Part shown: in pieces, positions 1 through 14,600 of the stretch
Layout of the letters: every line of letters starts with the position of its first letter
Position numbering within the stretch: position 1 is the stretch's first letter
NCBI RefSeq assembly: GCF_000004195.4
Contig: NC_030681.2
Location: forward strand, 88,853,681-88,917,680
Length of the DNA: 64,000 bases
Direction: 5' to 3'
Origin: Xenopus tropicalis
Lineage: Eukaryota; Chordata; Amphibia; Anura; Pipidae
Made by a program: the position numbers and the translations under genes
Notes under the pieces: generated by a model
The model's database searches: none
What the model was told of the DNA's origin: nothing
The model's input: the letters and a program-made list of their open reading frames with translations, nothing else

Positions 1-30
1 TGTTTATTTTTGTGACATTGTTCCCTTCAG

Positions 31-141
31 GTGGTACTTTGCAAATTTCACTCAGTCTTCCTGTCTCAGAAAGGACAGGTTTACACATGTGGACATGGAC
101 AAGGAGGTCGCCTTGGTCATGGAGATGAACTTACATGCTTG
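31..141 (+). CDS. ibtk: IBTK exon 1 in window: RCC1 repeat
   Basis: Acceptor ttcccttcag, donor gtatgt, 111 nt, in frame at both ends. Encodes window-product residues 1-37, including the RCC1 glycine-rich strand CGHGQGGRLGHGDE. The preceding exon lies outside the window. Confidence 0.95.
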
Positions 142-2572
142 GTATGTTCCTGTTATTATTACACATAGATAGCAGAGTTTATGGTATAGTGCTCCTTAGA
201 CCTTAGTGATCTTTCATCTTACTTTTTTTTAGTAAATTAGTACTTCTGTCTTGTTTAAGACTACAGTAATCATGGAAACGGCTCTTTCAAAATATAGTTA
301 TTGACAAAATGGGATGTATTAAGCTGGCCATACACGCACTGATGATATCGTACGAAACTTTGATTCGTATGATTTTCTGTGCGTGTATGGTGACTTGGCG
401 AGGCGACCGATATCGCATAAGGCTGCGGATATTGGCCGACTCGCCGATCGGGTGGGTTAAAAGATTTTGATTGGGCGCCATTGAAGGCGCCTGAGCAAAA
501 TCTACCTTCAGGGCTGAATAGGCAGAAGGAGGTAGACCGATGGTGGCACGCAAGATCGAAAATCACCATGTGTGTGGCCACCTTTACACAGCAATTTTTA
601 GATCATTTGAGCTTTAATTACATTTTCACTACTTTACTTTATATGTATGCTATGAAATATGAAAATGTGATTCTTCCAGTGCTGTCAGTACCTGTTTTTT
701 CTCTGTTAGTGTATCACTCCCATGCCTTGCTCTTTATGAACATGTAATAGCTGGCAAATTTGCAATCCTGATGCTGTCGGTAGGATAAGGGGTATAAGCT
801 TGCAAGTTCATTTGAAGGGTTATATTTTACTAGATAGTATATGAATTAGACTGCTGCCCTTTAGAATAGGAATTGTGCCTTGCACCATGAAGAATTTATC
901 AACAAAAGGGGTTCTGTCTCTTCATACAATATTAAAAACCCGGGCTTGTACTTTAAATGAAAAGTGTCCTATTTGAGTTTTTCTCTGGTACATATTGCTA
1001 CAAGGGGTTTACATGCGGGTAAGGTTGGCTTGGGCCGACCTTTGCACAGTTCAGGCTGAGCCCTCTCTTTTCCGGCCTCCCCACCCGTGACCTCACTCTG
1101 CCCGTCTTTCGCCTCTATCATATTATATTTATAGGTGTGCATCTGCCCACCCCACCCCTTTGTGACATCAGAGATGGGCACATCCTTGGGGATTTATAAA
1201 TATAGGTGCCTTGCCAGGTTGGGTTGGGAGTGGGTGGGTTAGGGTCGGGTGTGGTTTCAGATTGTGTCTACATCACTAAAGGGAGTCTAAACAGAACATG
1301 GCTTACTGATATGCAGTGCACGGCTTGTCATGATACATTGTTGAGCATCTCAATTCAGATTTTAAAAACATCCCCACTTCAGGATCTTCTGTCTTAGCTC
1401 TGCCCCAGAGAAAAAAAGTATAAACACTGCTTTCAGTAGCAATTTGTACAACATTTACAAATAACATTTATAGCCATTTAAATGTTTTAATAAATACATA
1501 TTTGAAAGTTGCTTAGAATTACATTTTCTTACATTATGCAAGTGCTTGGATCAGGACAATCAAGAGATCCATATCTCAACCATATTCAGTTATTCTGCTT
1601 TTCACTTACATGCCCTTGTCAGGTTCCTTCTTTAAAGATGAAAGGGCTACAACTTTCAAAGGTGGATTATTGTTTGTACAATTAAATAAACGTGTATTGT
1701 AATTTGGGATTTATGAGGTGTTTTCCCTATTTTTGTAATTCAGTTTCCATGTTTCATTAATAGTTATTTGGGATTTCATTGAAAATAGTCTCTAAATTGC
1801 ACTGCCATAAAAACTCTATGGGGTTGATTCAGTAAAGTGCGTTAAAACGAGCGCTATTTATAGCATGCATTAAAATTTCTATTGCTTCTTATTTTTTGCG
1901 ACTTAACGCACGTTTCACTAAAAGGACAGGCGTCAAAATTTAGACGCAATGTTCTTTGTGTTAAGTCGCGATGAGTGTTTTTCTTGTGTTATTTTCTGCA
2001 CGTGCGTTAATTCCCGCTGCACGTGATATATTTCACCGCTTGCTATATTAGCACACGATTTAACGCACGTAACCATTACGTTAGTAGAACTACTTTTCTG
2101 AAAATGACCATTACCCTGAGAACTGGAGGATGCATGACTCTAGGGCCGACACATTTTTGAAAAAATCCCACTGCAAAGTCCGTGTTGTGTTGCCAAAAGC
2201 TCACTAACCACAATTTTCTTTAACTACCGCCTGCCCCAAGTAGGTGTTTAATCTTCGCACAGACTAATGCCATATTTAGCGCGTTTAACGCTTCATATGT
2301 GTTTGTGAATCATGCGTTAGTATTATTTCTAACCGCAAATTAACGCATGCGTTAAAATCAAGGCATTGCAGTTGCGCGTGATTTAATGCATGCGAAATTA
2401 CTTTGACAAATCGGTTGTTATTTATCGCGTCAATTTGAACGCAAAAAAACATGCGATAACTCTTATCAACCTTTAGTGAGTCAACCCCTATTTGTTTAGT
2501 CTTAACTTGCAAAAGAAGGAAAGGACTTTTTCATGTCACATTTAAATTGTTTAAAAGTGTTTTATATATATT

Positions 2573-2620
<48 letters not shown>

Positions 2621-5600
2621 TTTTTTTTTTTTTTTTTTTTTTCTGGAAGGTTCCTAGGCTAGTGGAAGGTCTTAGCACTCATCCATGTGCTCAGGTGGCA
2701 GCAGCAAAGGATCATACAGTAGTGCTATCTGAAGATGGATATGTTTACACATTTGGGCTTAATACATTTCATCAACTTGGAATTCAGCCGCCCCCTCCAA
2801 ATTCAAATGTTCCAAAGCAGGTATGTGTAAATTGAATAGGCAAGTAAGCTGAAAGATAAGGTGAATTGATATAAAACAAAATGTAGAATTTTGAGCCATG
2901 GTAACATTCTCTCACACACATATAACAATCCTTTAAAACCGCATACATTGTTTATAAATCTCTAAACCCTTCTTTTCCTTCTTACCCATATTATGTTATT
3001 ATATTTTTATCTGTAGTAAACCCTATAAAGGCCTAGATTGCATTTATGCACCACACTTGTTTCAGATTTTAAATAATGAGAAGGGCTAAAAGGAGTCAGA
3101 ACAACCATCCAACGTGCAACGAATGCAGTAGGAATTCTTAAAGCTGAAAATATTTATATGTATACTGCTGTAACATTGCCTGAAAATTGAGAGGTTTAAC
3201 CTTTGCTTAAAGAATTGTGGGCAGAGATATGCAAATAGTCCTTCATGTCCATGAGGCAACCTAGGTTTAATAGAAAAGATACAGCCTTATTTTACTTATC
3301 TTACTCAAATTTCAGTGTGTCATGTAGCAAAAGTGACATCACTAAACCCATTCTTTTACATAGGGCTCTTTTTTATGCATTTACAAATGCATGTTTAACG
3401 TGTAAAATACATTTGTGTGTTAAATGCACATACATGTGGGTTTAAAGGAATACTGTCATGGGAAAACATGTTTTTTTTCAAAACGCATCAGTTAATAGAG
3501 CTTCTCCACAAGAATCCTGCATTGAAATCCATTTTTCAAAAGTGCAAACATATTTTGGTATATTTAATTTTAAAATATCACATGGGGCTAGCAATAGTCT
3601 TCATTTCCCAGGGTGCCACGGCCATGTGACTTGTGCTCTGAATCTTCAGTCAATGCAATTGAAAGATTTCTGCAAGTTGGAGTGATATCACCCCCCCCCC
3701 CTTTCCCCCAGCAGCCGATCAGAAGAAGAACAATGGGAGGTAGCAAGATAGCAGCTCCCTGACACCTGTATTGCTAAAACTGGTAGATATCAGAATAGCT
3801 CTCAATAGTAAAAAATCTAGGTCAGGCTCATGACTCCTCCAGTTACATGGGAGTAGGAGAAACAATAGGGTACTTGAAAACAGTTGTGATGTGTAGCGCT
3901 GGCTCTTTCTGAAAATCTGAGACTGAGGCACAATGCACTGAGATGGCTGCCTACACACCAATATCACAAATTTTTTTAAAAAAAAAGTTTTTTTTAATTT
4001 TAAGAATAAAAATTTAAATGGTAGAGTGAATTATTTGCTATGTTAACAATGTAATTTAGAAATAAAAAGTACACCATAAAAATCATGACAGAATCCCAAC
4101 CAGACATATTGGATAAATGTAAAAAATCCTAATTTTGTGGGCAATTGTGAATAATATGGTACTGGTTTCACTTTGGGCTAAAATTGAATACTGTTTGCAA
4201 AAATGGCCCCTTTATTGGAGCTCCCTATAGATCCTCTCAGGTCTCTGTCAGTGTTTCAAAATGAAGGGTGGGCGTGTCCTAACAGTCCCTGCCAGAAGCA
4301 CAGCAGGAGGAGGATAGCCAATCGCAGCTCTGCAGTCACACAAGCAAAGATAGGCTTCAGTTTCTTATCAGGTCAGCCTAGCTGCTGATTGGTTCCTATC
4401 CTACAGTGCCTGTACTGAGAGCTGCCGGCTCCCCTGCACATCCAGAGAATTCAGCCAGCAGGTAGTAGAACAGATGGGTGGGTCTAGTGGGGTTTTGGGG
4501 AATTTCTCAATAAATAAGTTGGAAACACAAGTTCTTTCAGCACAATCCTTTGGAGAGGAGTATAATTCACTGGTACATTCTTAATTTTTATATATGTCTC
4601 CTTTAAACGCAATCATGTTTTAAAAGCAACCTTATATTCTAGTGTTAGAAAGAAAAAAAACATAAGTAAAAATGAATGCCTTAAACACAACTCTAAATGC
4701 TCATTAGTAAAACCAGGCAGAATAATAATGAAATCAGTTCACTGATGCGTTTAGGTGTGCTTAAACCTGTGTCTCAAGAATGCAAGTGTGCAAGAGCCCT
4801 TAAATAAAATAAATAAATAAATAAAATTGCATTTAATAAATATCTTTGATTTGACATTTTAAAAGCATTGCTAAGGAACTTTTAGAATTTATTTATTATG
4901 AAGCTATGCAGTTACTGTGATAGCTCTAATTGAATGAATCAGTTTGAATTTTGGGACTTATAAAGTGTGTTGCTGTCTAGATTACTTCAAGTGAATGTTA
5001 AAGGATTATTCATTTATTTGCAGGTTCAGGCCAAAACCATGAAAGGAAAGACTGTGTTAGGGGTCGCTGCTGGAAGGTTTCACACAGTTTTGTGGACTAA
5101 AGATGCTGTATATACAGTGGGACTGAATGGTGGTCAGTTAGGTAAATAGATTACTTAAATTTTACAGGTTTGTTATTCTGTGTCACAATGTTAAAATAAA
5201 AACTGGTTTTCAATATTGGCTACATACAGTATGTTATGTTTTTATTAACTGTTTAGGTTGTAAATAATGCTTTATTTGGTGTGACTGCAATCTTTAGGGT
5301 CTTTGCTTTTTACTAGACTACTGCTGCTGTCCAGCTATTTCCATGTGATGTGATAACAGTTCTTTAAATTGTTAGGTTTGGTTTGGTTGGCCTGCTTGTC
5401 TCCAAGAAGACAGCTCTGTTTAAGGCTTTTTTTTAATTTCATGTCCCCCCCTACCCACCAATACATGAGCTCCCTAAATACAACATAAAACTTTATTTAA
5501 AAAAAAAAAAAAAAAATTCTTTAAATTGACATTAAAACTTAAGGTAGGAGATTCAAATTACAGAATGACCCCTTATCTGGAAAACCCCAGGTCCCGAGCA

Positions 5601-8600
5601 TTCTGGATAAAGGTACATTCTTCTTCCAAACCCTAACCAGTGAATATATCTGTCATTCAAATGCATTTATTTTATTAAACAGTGACCTTTGGTGTGCATA
5701 ATGAGATTTTTACTTTGTTGCTTCTAGGATACTTACAAGATCCCAATGGAGAAAAATGTGTAAGTTGTCCTCGCCAAGTATCCGCACTCCATCACAAAGA
5801 CATAAATATAACTCTTGTGTCTGCAAGTGATGGGGCTACAGTTTGTGTCAGTGAAAGGGGAGATATTTACCTTCTGTCTGAATATCAATGCAAAAAGCTG
5901 GCATCAAAGTAAGACGTTCTAATTTATTTTTTCAAGTTGCATTTATTATACAAGAAAACATTTGTGCAGATTTTTACATGACCGAAAATGCATTTTATAA
6001 TTTTTTTTGCCTTTCAGGCAGTTAAACCTGAAGAAAGTTCTTGTTTCGGGTGGATTTTTGGAATATAAGGCAGCTCCTGAGCATCTTAAGGACAATGGGG
6101 GCCAACCTGCTTGTGTTCTTGCTCTGGATCAAGCTGGAAGAGTATGGCATTATGGTTTTTATGATAAATAGTTGTTAAGCAAAGATGTTTAACATAGTAG
6201 ATTTGATAACTTTAGATTAGTGTTAGCTGCTTTTTAAATAGTACATTGTTTAATGTATATTGTAGGTTGTTGACTCAGGGACTTGCTGTTTGACATTTTC
6301 TAAATAAATTAGAAGTTATGACTAAAAGTTTTATTACCAATTTTTGTAGGTTTTTTGCTGGAAGTCTCCTGGCAGTTCACTAAAACAGTGCCGCTGGGTT
6401 TATGGTCGCCAAGTATTTATGTCCGATGTTGCTTTAAATAAGCATGAAATCATGTTTGTAACGCAAGATGGTGAAGGATTTACTGGAAAGTGGATGCTAG
6501 AAAAGAAAAAGAAAGGTAAAAAAAATGGAAAGACGGCCAGGTCTGATGGGAACACAGGCTGTGGCTCACCAATTTTAGTAAATAAAAAATTGGGGAATCA
6601 TATGCAGTGCATATCATTTTTCACTGAAATTGTTATAGCCCGTGTCTTATTTTTAAACCATTGTAATAGAATATACATTCTTGCTAGAGTCTCTGTTACT
6701 ACAGATGTATCCTTAGTTGAAACATGATAATGGTTTTCATTTGTAAAATGTTATTATTTTGTATCATTGAAAGTGAGAGGAAGGCTGTAACTACCAGGGT
6801 TAAATAATCACCTCTGATAGCTATAGTTGCCAAAGCATACGTCAGCTCAGAATCTCATTAATGTTTTTTCCTCTGCGTAACCTATTTTTTTCAGAGAATA
6901 CAATTTCCAGTATAATGTGCCACTTTGACCCTCAGAATTTGTTTGAAAGAATTAACTTGCAGAAGCTTCCCTTTGTCCATCGGGCTGTTAGTGTTGCTAC
7001 AGACCCCAGTGGATGTAACTTTGCTGTGTTACAGTCTGATCCCAAAACAAGGTAATATATCAACTCCAAGCTAATTTTTTGTTAGTTAGATGTTAGATGT
7101 TATTGAAATGCTAAATATTTGAGTACAGCTGATCTCTTACTCTATTTGATAACGTAATCTTAAAGGGTAAATATTATGTGTTCTCAGGTTGAAGTTTTAT
7201 TATATTCTTTAAAAAAAATAGACATTTGCTGCAATACAAATTTTTTTTTTTTTTTTTTTAATTAATTTGAGTAATTAAACAGTAATACAGGTATGATAAT
7301 TCAGTAGAAGCTGGTATATTTTTTGGTGTGCTCTCTTTTCTGAAAGGTATTTCAGTTTCCTTGTTAGATGGGTTCCATAAAATGTTCTAACACCTTGTTT
7401 TTTTGGTCTAGCCTTTTTCAGGTGCCTTCTGTGTCTTCCTCTGTGTTTGCTGAAGATTTTGAGAATTTTTTGAATGAAGTGAATGAAACAGATAGTATTC
7501 ATGATGTCACTTTCCAAGTTGGTACAAAGATTTTTCCAGTTCATAAGTACATTCTCGCCCTTCGATCTGACTTCTTCGGAAAGCTTTTCTCTTCTGGAGA
7601 AATCAATTGCCTTGATTTTCCAGAGGTGCACCAGAAGGGGGAGGATGCAGCTGGATGTGATTTGTTTGTCATTGAGAAAATCCCCCCTGAATTGTTTGAG
7701 TATGTTCTCCAGTTTATCTATTTTGACTCTTGCGATATGCTGTTACAAGGACATAAGCCAAAGCTTCGGCATAAAGAAGAAAATGAAGATACAATTCTCC
7801 CTACCTTCCAGAAAATGGGTTTTCATGAAGAAATTAAGGGCAAGTCTGCCTATGAAGTCTATAAAAACAGCAGAATCAGTGCTGAAAACGAGAAGCAGAA
7901 AGGAAAGACAAAGCAATCCAAAAAGACCAAATCTATTTGTGATGAAACAAGCCCTGTAAAATTGCTGCAAAATACTGCCAAGAAGTTTGGATTGACTAAC
8001 CTAATATCAAGGTTTGTCAGCTTTATTTTTTTTAACTTGTATCGTAGTGTTAGCAGTGCAGTTAAATAAATAAATATAAGTTGAATTTAATTTAACCTAT
8101 AGCTTCTCACTTACAAGCTTTACACCCCCTGCACAACAATTATTGTCCCTTGAAAGCAGAGGTTTTCAATTCTTGTCAGACTCCTAGAATTATTTTTATA
8201 ATACAGGAGCCATAAATATCCTGGATATTATATCCTAATAAATGCTGATTAGTTGTGTCATCAGTTATATATGGTGCTTAGTGATGTAATTTTTGTATTG
8301 TAAAAATTAGGGCTTCGAAGGGGCTCAGAACCATGGACAAAATATACAGTTGGGTGTTTTCTAGGGAAAGCTCTCCCATCCTGCCTTTTTGGGGTTTTTT
8401 TATGAGCTAATATATACTTTTCCAATACAGTCTTATGTTATCCATGTGTTTAGCAGTCAGGTGCTAAAGCAGTGGGTTACAGGGATGGGTTTCAACACAG
8501 TTCAAGACCAACAACAATTTTACGCCTAAGACATTCAAGTATTGTAAAGTATAAAAATGCTTTATAGCGTTAAGTCAGTTAAAGACATTAAGGGCAATGG

Positions 8601-11600
8601 CTCACAGGGATATTTGCTGCCCATGATTAACAATAGCGCATATTTATCCCGGCAACAAATCTCCAGAAAATGTCACCCATTTTGCTAACATAAGAATCGT
8701 CGCAAGGAAATTACTTTTGGCAATTTGGCTTAATTCTGGGGAAATGCCTTGTTTCGTATTCAAATCTTGGCAACGGGGATGTCATTTTCAGGAAATTTGT
8801 TGCCATTATTACCACTGGAGACAATCTTCCCATGTGCTTACTTTTGGAGTCCATTTTCTGGTTCCCCATCAACCAATTATAAAAATAGCATAATCTTTCA
8901 GATGTGTGTTTAGTGAAAAGCAAGTGCTTTTTTGTAGGGGTTGCCACAGAGCAGGACTCCAGACCAATATCATTAGAATTTATAAGAGCATATTTTTATG
9001 GGGTGAAAAACAGTAGAGGCAAATGACCGACTTCTCTGTTAACTTGTATGTAATTTTTTGGTGAACTCCTGAAAAATCAAAAAATTATAATTGAATAGAG
9101 AGCTATGAAATTGCCCCTGGAGAACTGTGGCAAGATATATTTTTACAATAACAATACATATAAATTAGAAGCTGAGCAATCACAAAATTTGATGCAGCAG
9201 TGTTTTAGGGCTGTGGCACACGGGGAGATTAGTCGCCCGCACACAAATCTCCCCGAAATGCCATCCCATCGGGGAGAAAGTAAGTGGGTAAAGACCATTG
9301 TTCTTTACCTTGGTAAAACTGAATTATCTTTTAGGTACTCCTCCTCCCCTCCCCTCCTTTCCCCTACCAAGCCAATTTAAGAAACGCAGAAGCACTTTAA
9401 ATTACTAGTTAATACCAGTACATATTGGTCTAAGTATGATCTATCCAGTGTTTGTTACCAAAATATCAGTTATGGCTTACAAGGGTTAATATAACCTTGT
9501 ACCTAAACTAAAATAGTTTGCTGCAGAACTCTCAACTGTAATCACTACAAGATTTTTATGCAATTTTGTGTTTTGCAGTACAAGATTAAAGGACTAGTAA
9601 AGATGGCTTTTCTTTGCATTTAAATATGATGTGCTATACCTCTTTACTGATACAAACTCTAATAAAGTAACCTAAAGTATAGCTATGAGGACAGCCATTC
9701 AAATTGAATAGGCATTGGCACACAATTCGGCAGCGGCATATGAGGCATTTTGTTGCCAGGGTAGCATTGTTAGCGCCAAAATACCAAATGTCAGTAAGAA
9801 CATGCCATCACTTCAAAATACTCTGTTGAATTTTACGCGCTTTTACTGTCATGACTTTCGACGATTGCAATCCTTTACTGTGAAATTGTATTTTCAGGTT
9901 TTTTTTTATCAATTGCTAACAGGCCCTATTTCATTGCAGATTTGTTTTGTAATTTTGTCTGCAGCATTTATTTTCTTCCTGCTTAAAACAAGGCAGGCTT
10001 GAATTACTGACCATTTTAAAAACAATTCCTGATTCATAACTGAATTATTTAATTTTTGTAACTTATTATTTGTCTTGCAGACTGGATGGGGTCAGATATG
10101 AAAATGGAAGAATTAATGTTTTTCAAAAGAAAAGTGGAGACAAACTCAGATTCAACCAAGAGAAATGGTATCAGTTTAGTCAAAATATTTTGATTGTGAT
10201 CTAAGATGCTAGATCTGTGTATTGAACTCAAAAGCAATTTTTGATTATTTGTAACATTTTTATTAAAGCTAAGAAAAATGATACAACCCCCTTGTCTTTA
10301 CCCCAGTCCAGAGTTTTATTTAAAAACTAAAAAAAAAATGCCCTGGATACATTTCCACTAAGTGGCGCCACCATCATTTACTGTATTGTTACTGTCAGAT
10401 TGACTGAAGATGGTGGTGCTGTACTTAATGGAAAAAGCAGGTGCCTTTTTACAGAAGAGAAACACCAGCTTGGGGTAAAAAGTAAACAATGATATTGTCT
10501 GGGGAGGGGGGGGGGGTGCCTAATTCTAATGGAAAATCTTTTTCCTGGAATGCTTGGGACCTGCGGTTTCCTGATAAGGGTTTTTACAGTGATTTTAGCA
10601 TCAAATATGAATGCTACTAATTAATATTAAAAACTTAAAGGAGATCAGTCATTAAAATATATATATTTTTTTGTTACTCCTCCTGCTGTGCTTCTGACTC
10701 AAATTTTCTAACTAAATCCTCCCTCCTGTGTTATTGGTTTAGTTCCCATGTCAATCTTAAGTCTGGCATCTGTTCAAATCTGCTTCAAAATATTCTCTGT
10801 GACCTTGCTCCTCCTTGCATCTGATAAAAAAACCCTGTGTACTTGTGACAATGTCTTGCTCATTGTCTGATTTAGGTGATGTAATCAATGGAGTGAAAGA
10901 GAGATCTTCACAGGGGTACACAGGGGTTTTTTTTATTTAATAAAAGAAGGAGCGAGGGGATGGAGAATGTCAAAGGCAATGAGACTTTCATACATACATA
11001 TTGGTTCTTACTACTTTTAAGAGAATTAAAAAAGGGGGGGTTATGGGCATTATTCTTCAGCCTTCTTGTGAGGACAACTGGCTCAATTTGATGTTCGAAG
11101 ATTTGCCTGCCACTACATGACTAGTTTTTAATATCTAATAAATGTTTGATTTCCAGCTCTTCCCTTTATGACGTTATGATGAAATCAGAAGACGGTAAAG
11201 AATTCCATTGCCATAAATGTGTTCTTTGCGCAAGATTAGGTATGAGTCATACTAATATATATATATATTCCACTATCCTTATCTTTTAGCCTAAATTGTT
11301 GTTATTGTTTCCTGCAGAATATTTTAATAGCATGCTAAGCAGTTCCTGGATTGAGGTAAGAAAAACATGAGCTTATAACTTTAATACTTTGAGTTTTATG
11401 CAAATAGTAATTCAGTATCCTGTTTCTTATACATTCAGTACCTTATGAAAGTGTTCATCCCCTTATCTCTCATATAACTGAAGTACAAATCAAATGCTTT
11501 TTTGAAAGCACTAATTCTCAGATGGTGATGTCTATGTATCAAAAATTTAGAAAAAGAAAACATTTGCAATAGTTTAACAAAAATTGTTCAGCTGCTTTTT

Positions 11601-14600
11601 AGGATCTGGGCATCTTTTAAAATTAGAAGGAAAAAATTGATGGTGCAAAATACACATAAAATACTGCAGAAAATCTGTTGAAATGTGATAAAAACAGAAT
11701 CTTGGGAGAAATGTAATCATTCAGCAGGACAGCTATCCCAAAGAGATGGGCAAATAAGTCACTCAAGGACACATAGGTGAATGTCTTGCAATAGCACAGT
11801 TAAAGCCCTGGTCTAAGTCTAGCAGAGAATCTGGGCCATTTGAAAATTGAGATTTACTGCTGTCCTGCTGGTGGGGAATTGGAGGCGGGGAGTAAGTATA
11901 TGGCTAGCCCCATGTCAAATATCAAAATTAAATATAAGAAAAGAATCTTTTTTTTTTTTTTAATGGATTTCACTGCAGTGCTATTGCTGGAGCAGCACTA
12001 TTAACTGATATGTTTGTGAGAGGGTGTTATTTTTGACACACACCTACTTTTTCACATCAATTTAAGCACTTGTTTCACACTTCTACACCTCACTGCATAT
12101 TTTCATCATGCACTGAGCACTGAACAGGGGGGCTAGACAAAGTGGAAGCTGGCATCACCAAGAAGAGAAGAGTGAATTTGGGGGTTCCCCATCATTTTTG
12201 GGATGCAGTATCTCTGGGAATATAAAACAGATACATGCCAGTTTCAGTATGCATTGCCATTAAAATTGTATCAACATCCAGAGAGAACATGTCTAAAAAT
12301 GTTCTCAAATCTTATATAATTCTTTTTTTTTCAATAGGCAACTTGTTGTAGTAAGCTGCAAATGCCCATCCATTCAGATGTCTTACAAGTTATTCTTGAT
12401 TACATTTATACAGATGAAGCCCTTGCTGTAAAAGGTATGTGCGTGAAAACTTCTGCAGTTTTTTTAGTGTCTAAAAATTGAAATGATAAAAATGCAGATT
12501 TCCCTGTTAATTTCTCCATACATATTTACACATCCTGTTTTCCATATGGCTTTAGAGCAGTTGATATTTCATAGTGTTCAACTGTGGGTCTCAGACTTAC
12601 TGTTAAAAAGTTTCCTGACTGGGACCTTAAAGCCTCTTTTAATATGGGTACTATAACTGCTTTAAATAAATAACTTAATGCAGAACGTAAGGGTTTTATT
12701 TGACAATGAAAGGGCAATTACTGGGGGAATGCCAATTAGTTAGGCAGCCCCAATGAATCTAATAATTAATTCCTTTTCATTGTGGGTAGTGCTAATCACT
12801 GGAGGTAATAGCTCAATAACTATAAAGACATTTATTTTAGCTTTTTTATTTTAACATATTTTTAACTAGTTCTTTAAAAAAAGACTTGGTTTTCTTCACA
12901 TGTACTTTTTTTTCCCCAGAGTCTGCCAATGTAGAATTTATTTGTAATGTCCTTGTGATGGCAGATCAGCTTCTTATTGTACGATTAAAAGAAATATGTG
13001 AAGTGACAATAGCTGAAAGAAGTGAGTATTTCATTTTTATTTTTATCTATTGCCATGTAGAATGTAGGATGAAGCTGCTGCAAAGAAATGAAGACATGGA
13101 TTAGTGTTAATGTTAAAGTCTCTACCATACGTATATTAGGGTACAAGTCACATTTAAGGTAGGGAATTGTGAGTGTATGGATGAAAAAAATCTGCAGACC
13201 CCCACGCAAAAATAAGGAAAATAATCTGTGAACAGCCTCTTTTAAAACTTTAAATACCTGCCACTCTGGTTGTTCAAAGGTTAATAGGAAGGCTGCAGCA
13301 TCGTCTTAATCACTTGGGATTAATTTTCATCCACTAATAATTAATCAGCTCCCTCCCTCTGGGATTTACTTTACCTGTTTGCTACAGAGCATGCTCAGTT
13401 CTTCTCAGATTACTAAACATGCCCACCAGTCTAGCAGCCAATGAAGAGATTGGATTGCTGGTTCCCATAGAAACTCTTCTTTAGCTGTCTGCTCCTATTT
13501 TTTCTTCTAACTTCCTCTCCTGCCCTTAGCGTAACCATTACAGTGCATAATCAAAGCATAAGTTTTCATCAAAGTAAGTGTTGCCTGTGTAAGCATGCAT
13601 TCTTTATTGCATGAACTTTTTAAAATACATGTGATGTTTGCAGATGTAAATCTCACTGATGATGTGTGACAGGGAAAATGGCCGCTGGTCGAAAAATGCT
13701 ATCTGTTAAGGAAAATGTGATGGCGCTAGAAAATGGGGGCTGTATCCGCAGTACAAATGATACCATTTTGGTTGTGGAGATGTACCCAACTTATATAAAT
13801 GGAAGAAAAATGTAGGCTTTGCATGTCCACATTATACTAGAGCAATACATGAAAGACATAACCTAGTTTAGAGGAGAACTAAAGCTTAAAGGAACAGTAA
13901 CACCAAAAAATGAAAGTGTATAAAAGTAACTAAAATATAATGTGCTGCTGCCCTGCACTGGTATAAGTTGTGTGTTTACTTCAGAAAGTCTACTATAATT
14001 TATATAAATAAGCTGCTATGTAGCCATGGAGGCAGCCATTTAAAGGAGAAAAGGCACAGGCAGTTAACAGATAAAACACTATTGTATTCTATAGAACTTA
14101 TCTGTTATCTGCTATGTAACCTGTGCCTTTTTTCCAGCTTGAATGGCTGCCCCCGTGGCTACACAGCAGCTTATTATATAAATTATAGTAGTGTTACTGT
14201 AGCAAACACACCAGTTTTACCAGTGCAGGGCAACAATGCATTATATTTTTATTACTTTAAAGCTCTTTCATTTTTTGGTGTTACTGTTCCTTTAACCAAA
14301 GAAGTGAAGCAGAAATGTTGTACGTTATGTTTAGGGCTTTTGTACCAGCCAAAGGCAACCACAGCCCTTTACCATGAAAAATCTGTGCCTACAAAGATCC
14401 TCCAGTAGGTCCCATCTTCTTTTCTGCTGATTCCCTGCACATGTTCTGTGCTGCTGTCGCTTACCTGAGCTTAGGGGAAGACTCAAAATATACTGTATAT
14501 ATACAGTTAACTCTTACTTAATTATACTTCTTAATTATACTCTTATACTTAATTCAATAGGATAAAAGTATTACTCACAAAGGAAGGAAGGTAGAGGTAC

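Noticed and set aside
6516..6727. Continuation of the exon 6 frame past 6515
   Set aside because: The canonical donor at 6516 and exact phase match to exon 7 mark it as intron; a readthrough isoform has no support here.
7275..7631. 118-codon minus-strand frame
   Set aside because: Antisense shadow of IBTK exon 8.
13968..14408. 146-codon open frame on the plus strand
   Set aside because: Lies across the palindromic T2 MITE and its host repeat; no domain, and the arms explain the open frame.
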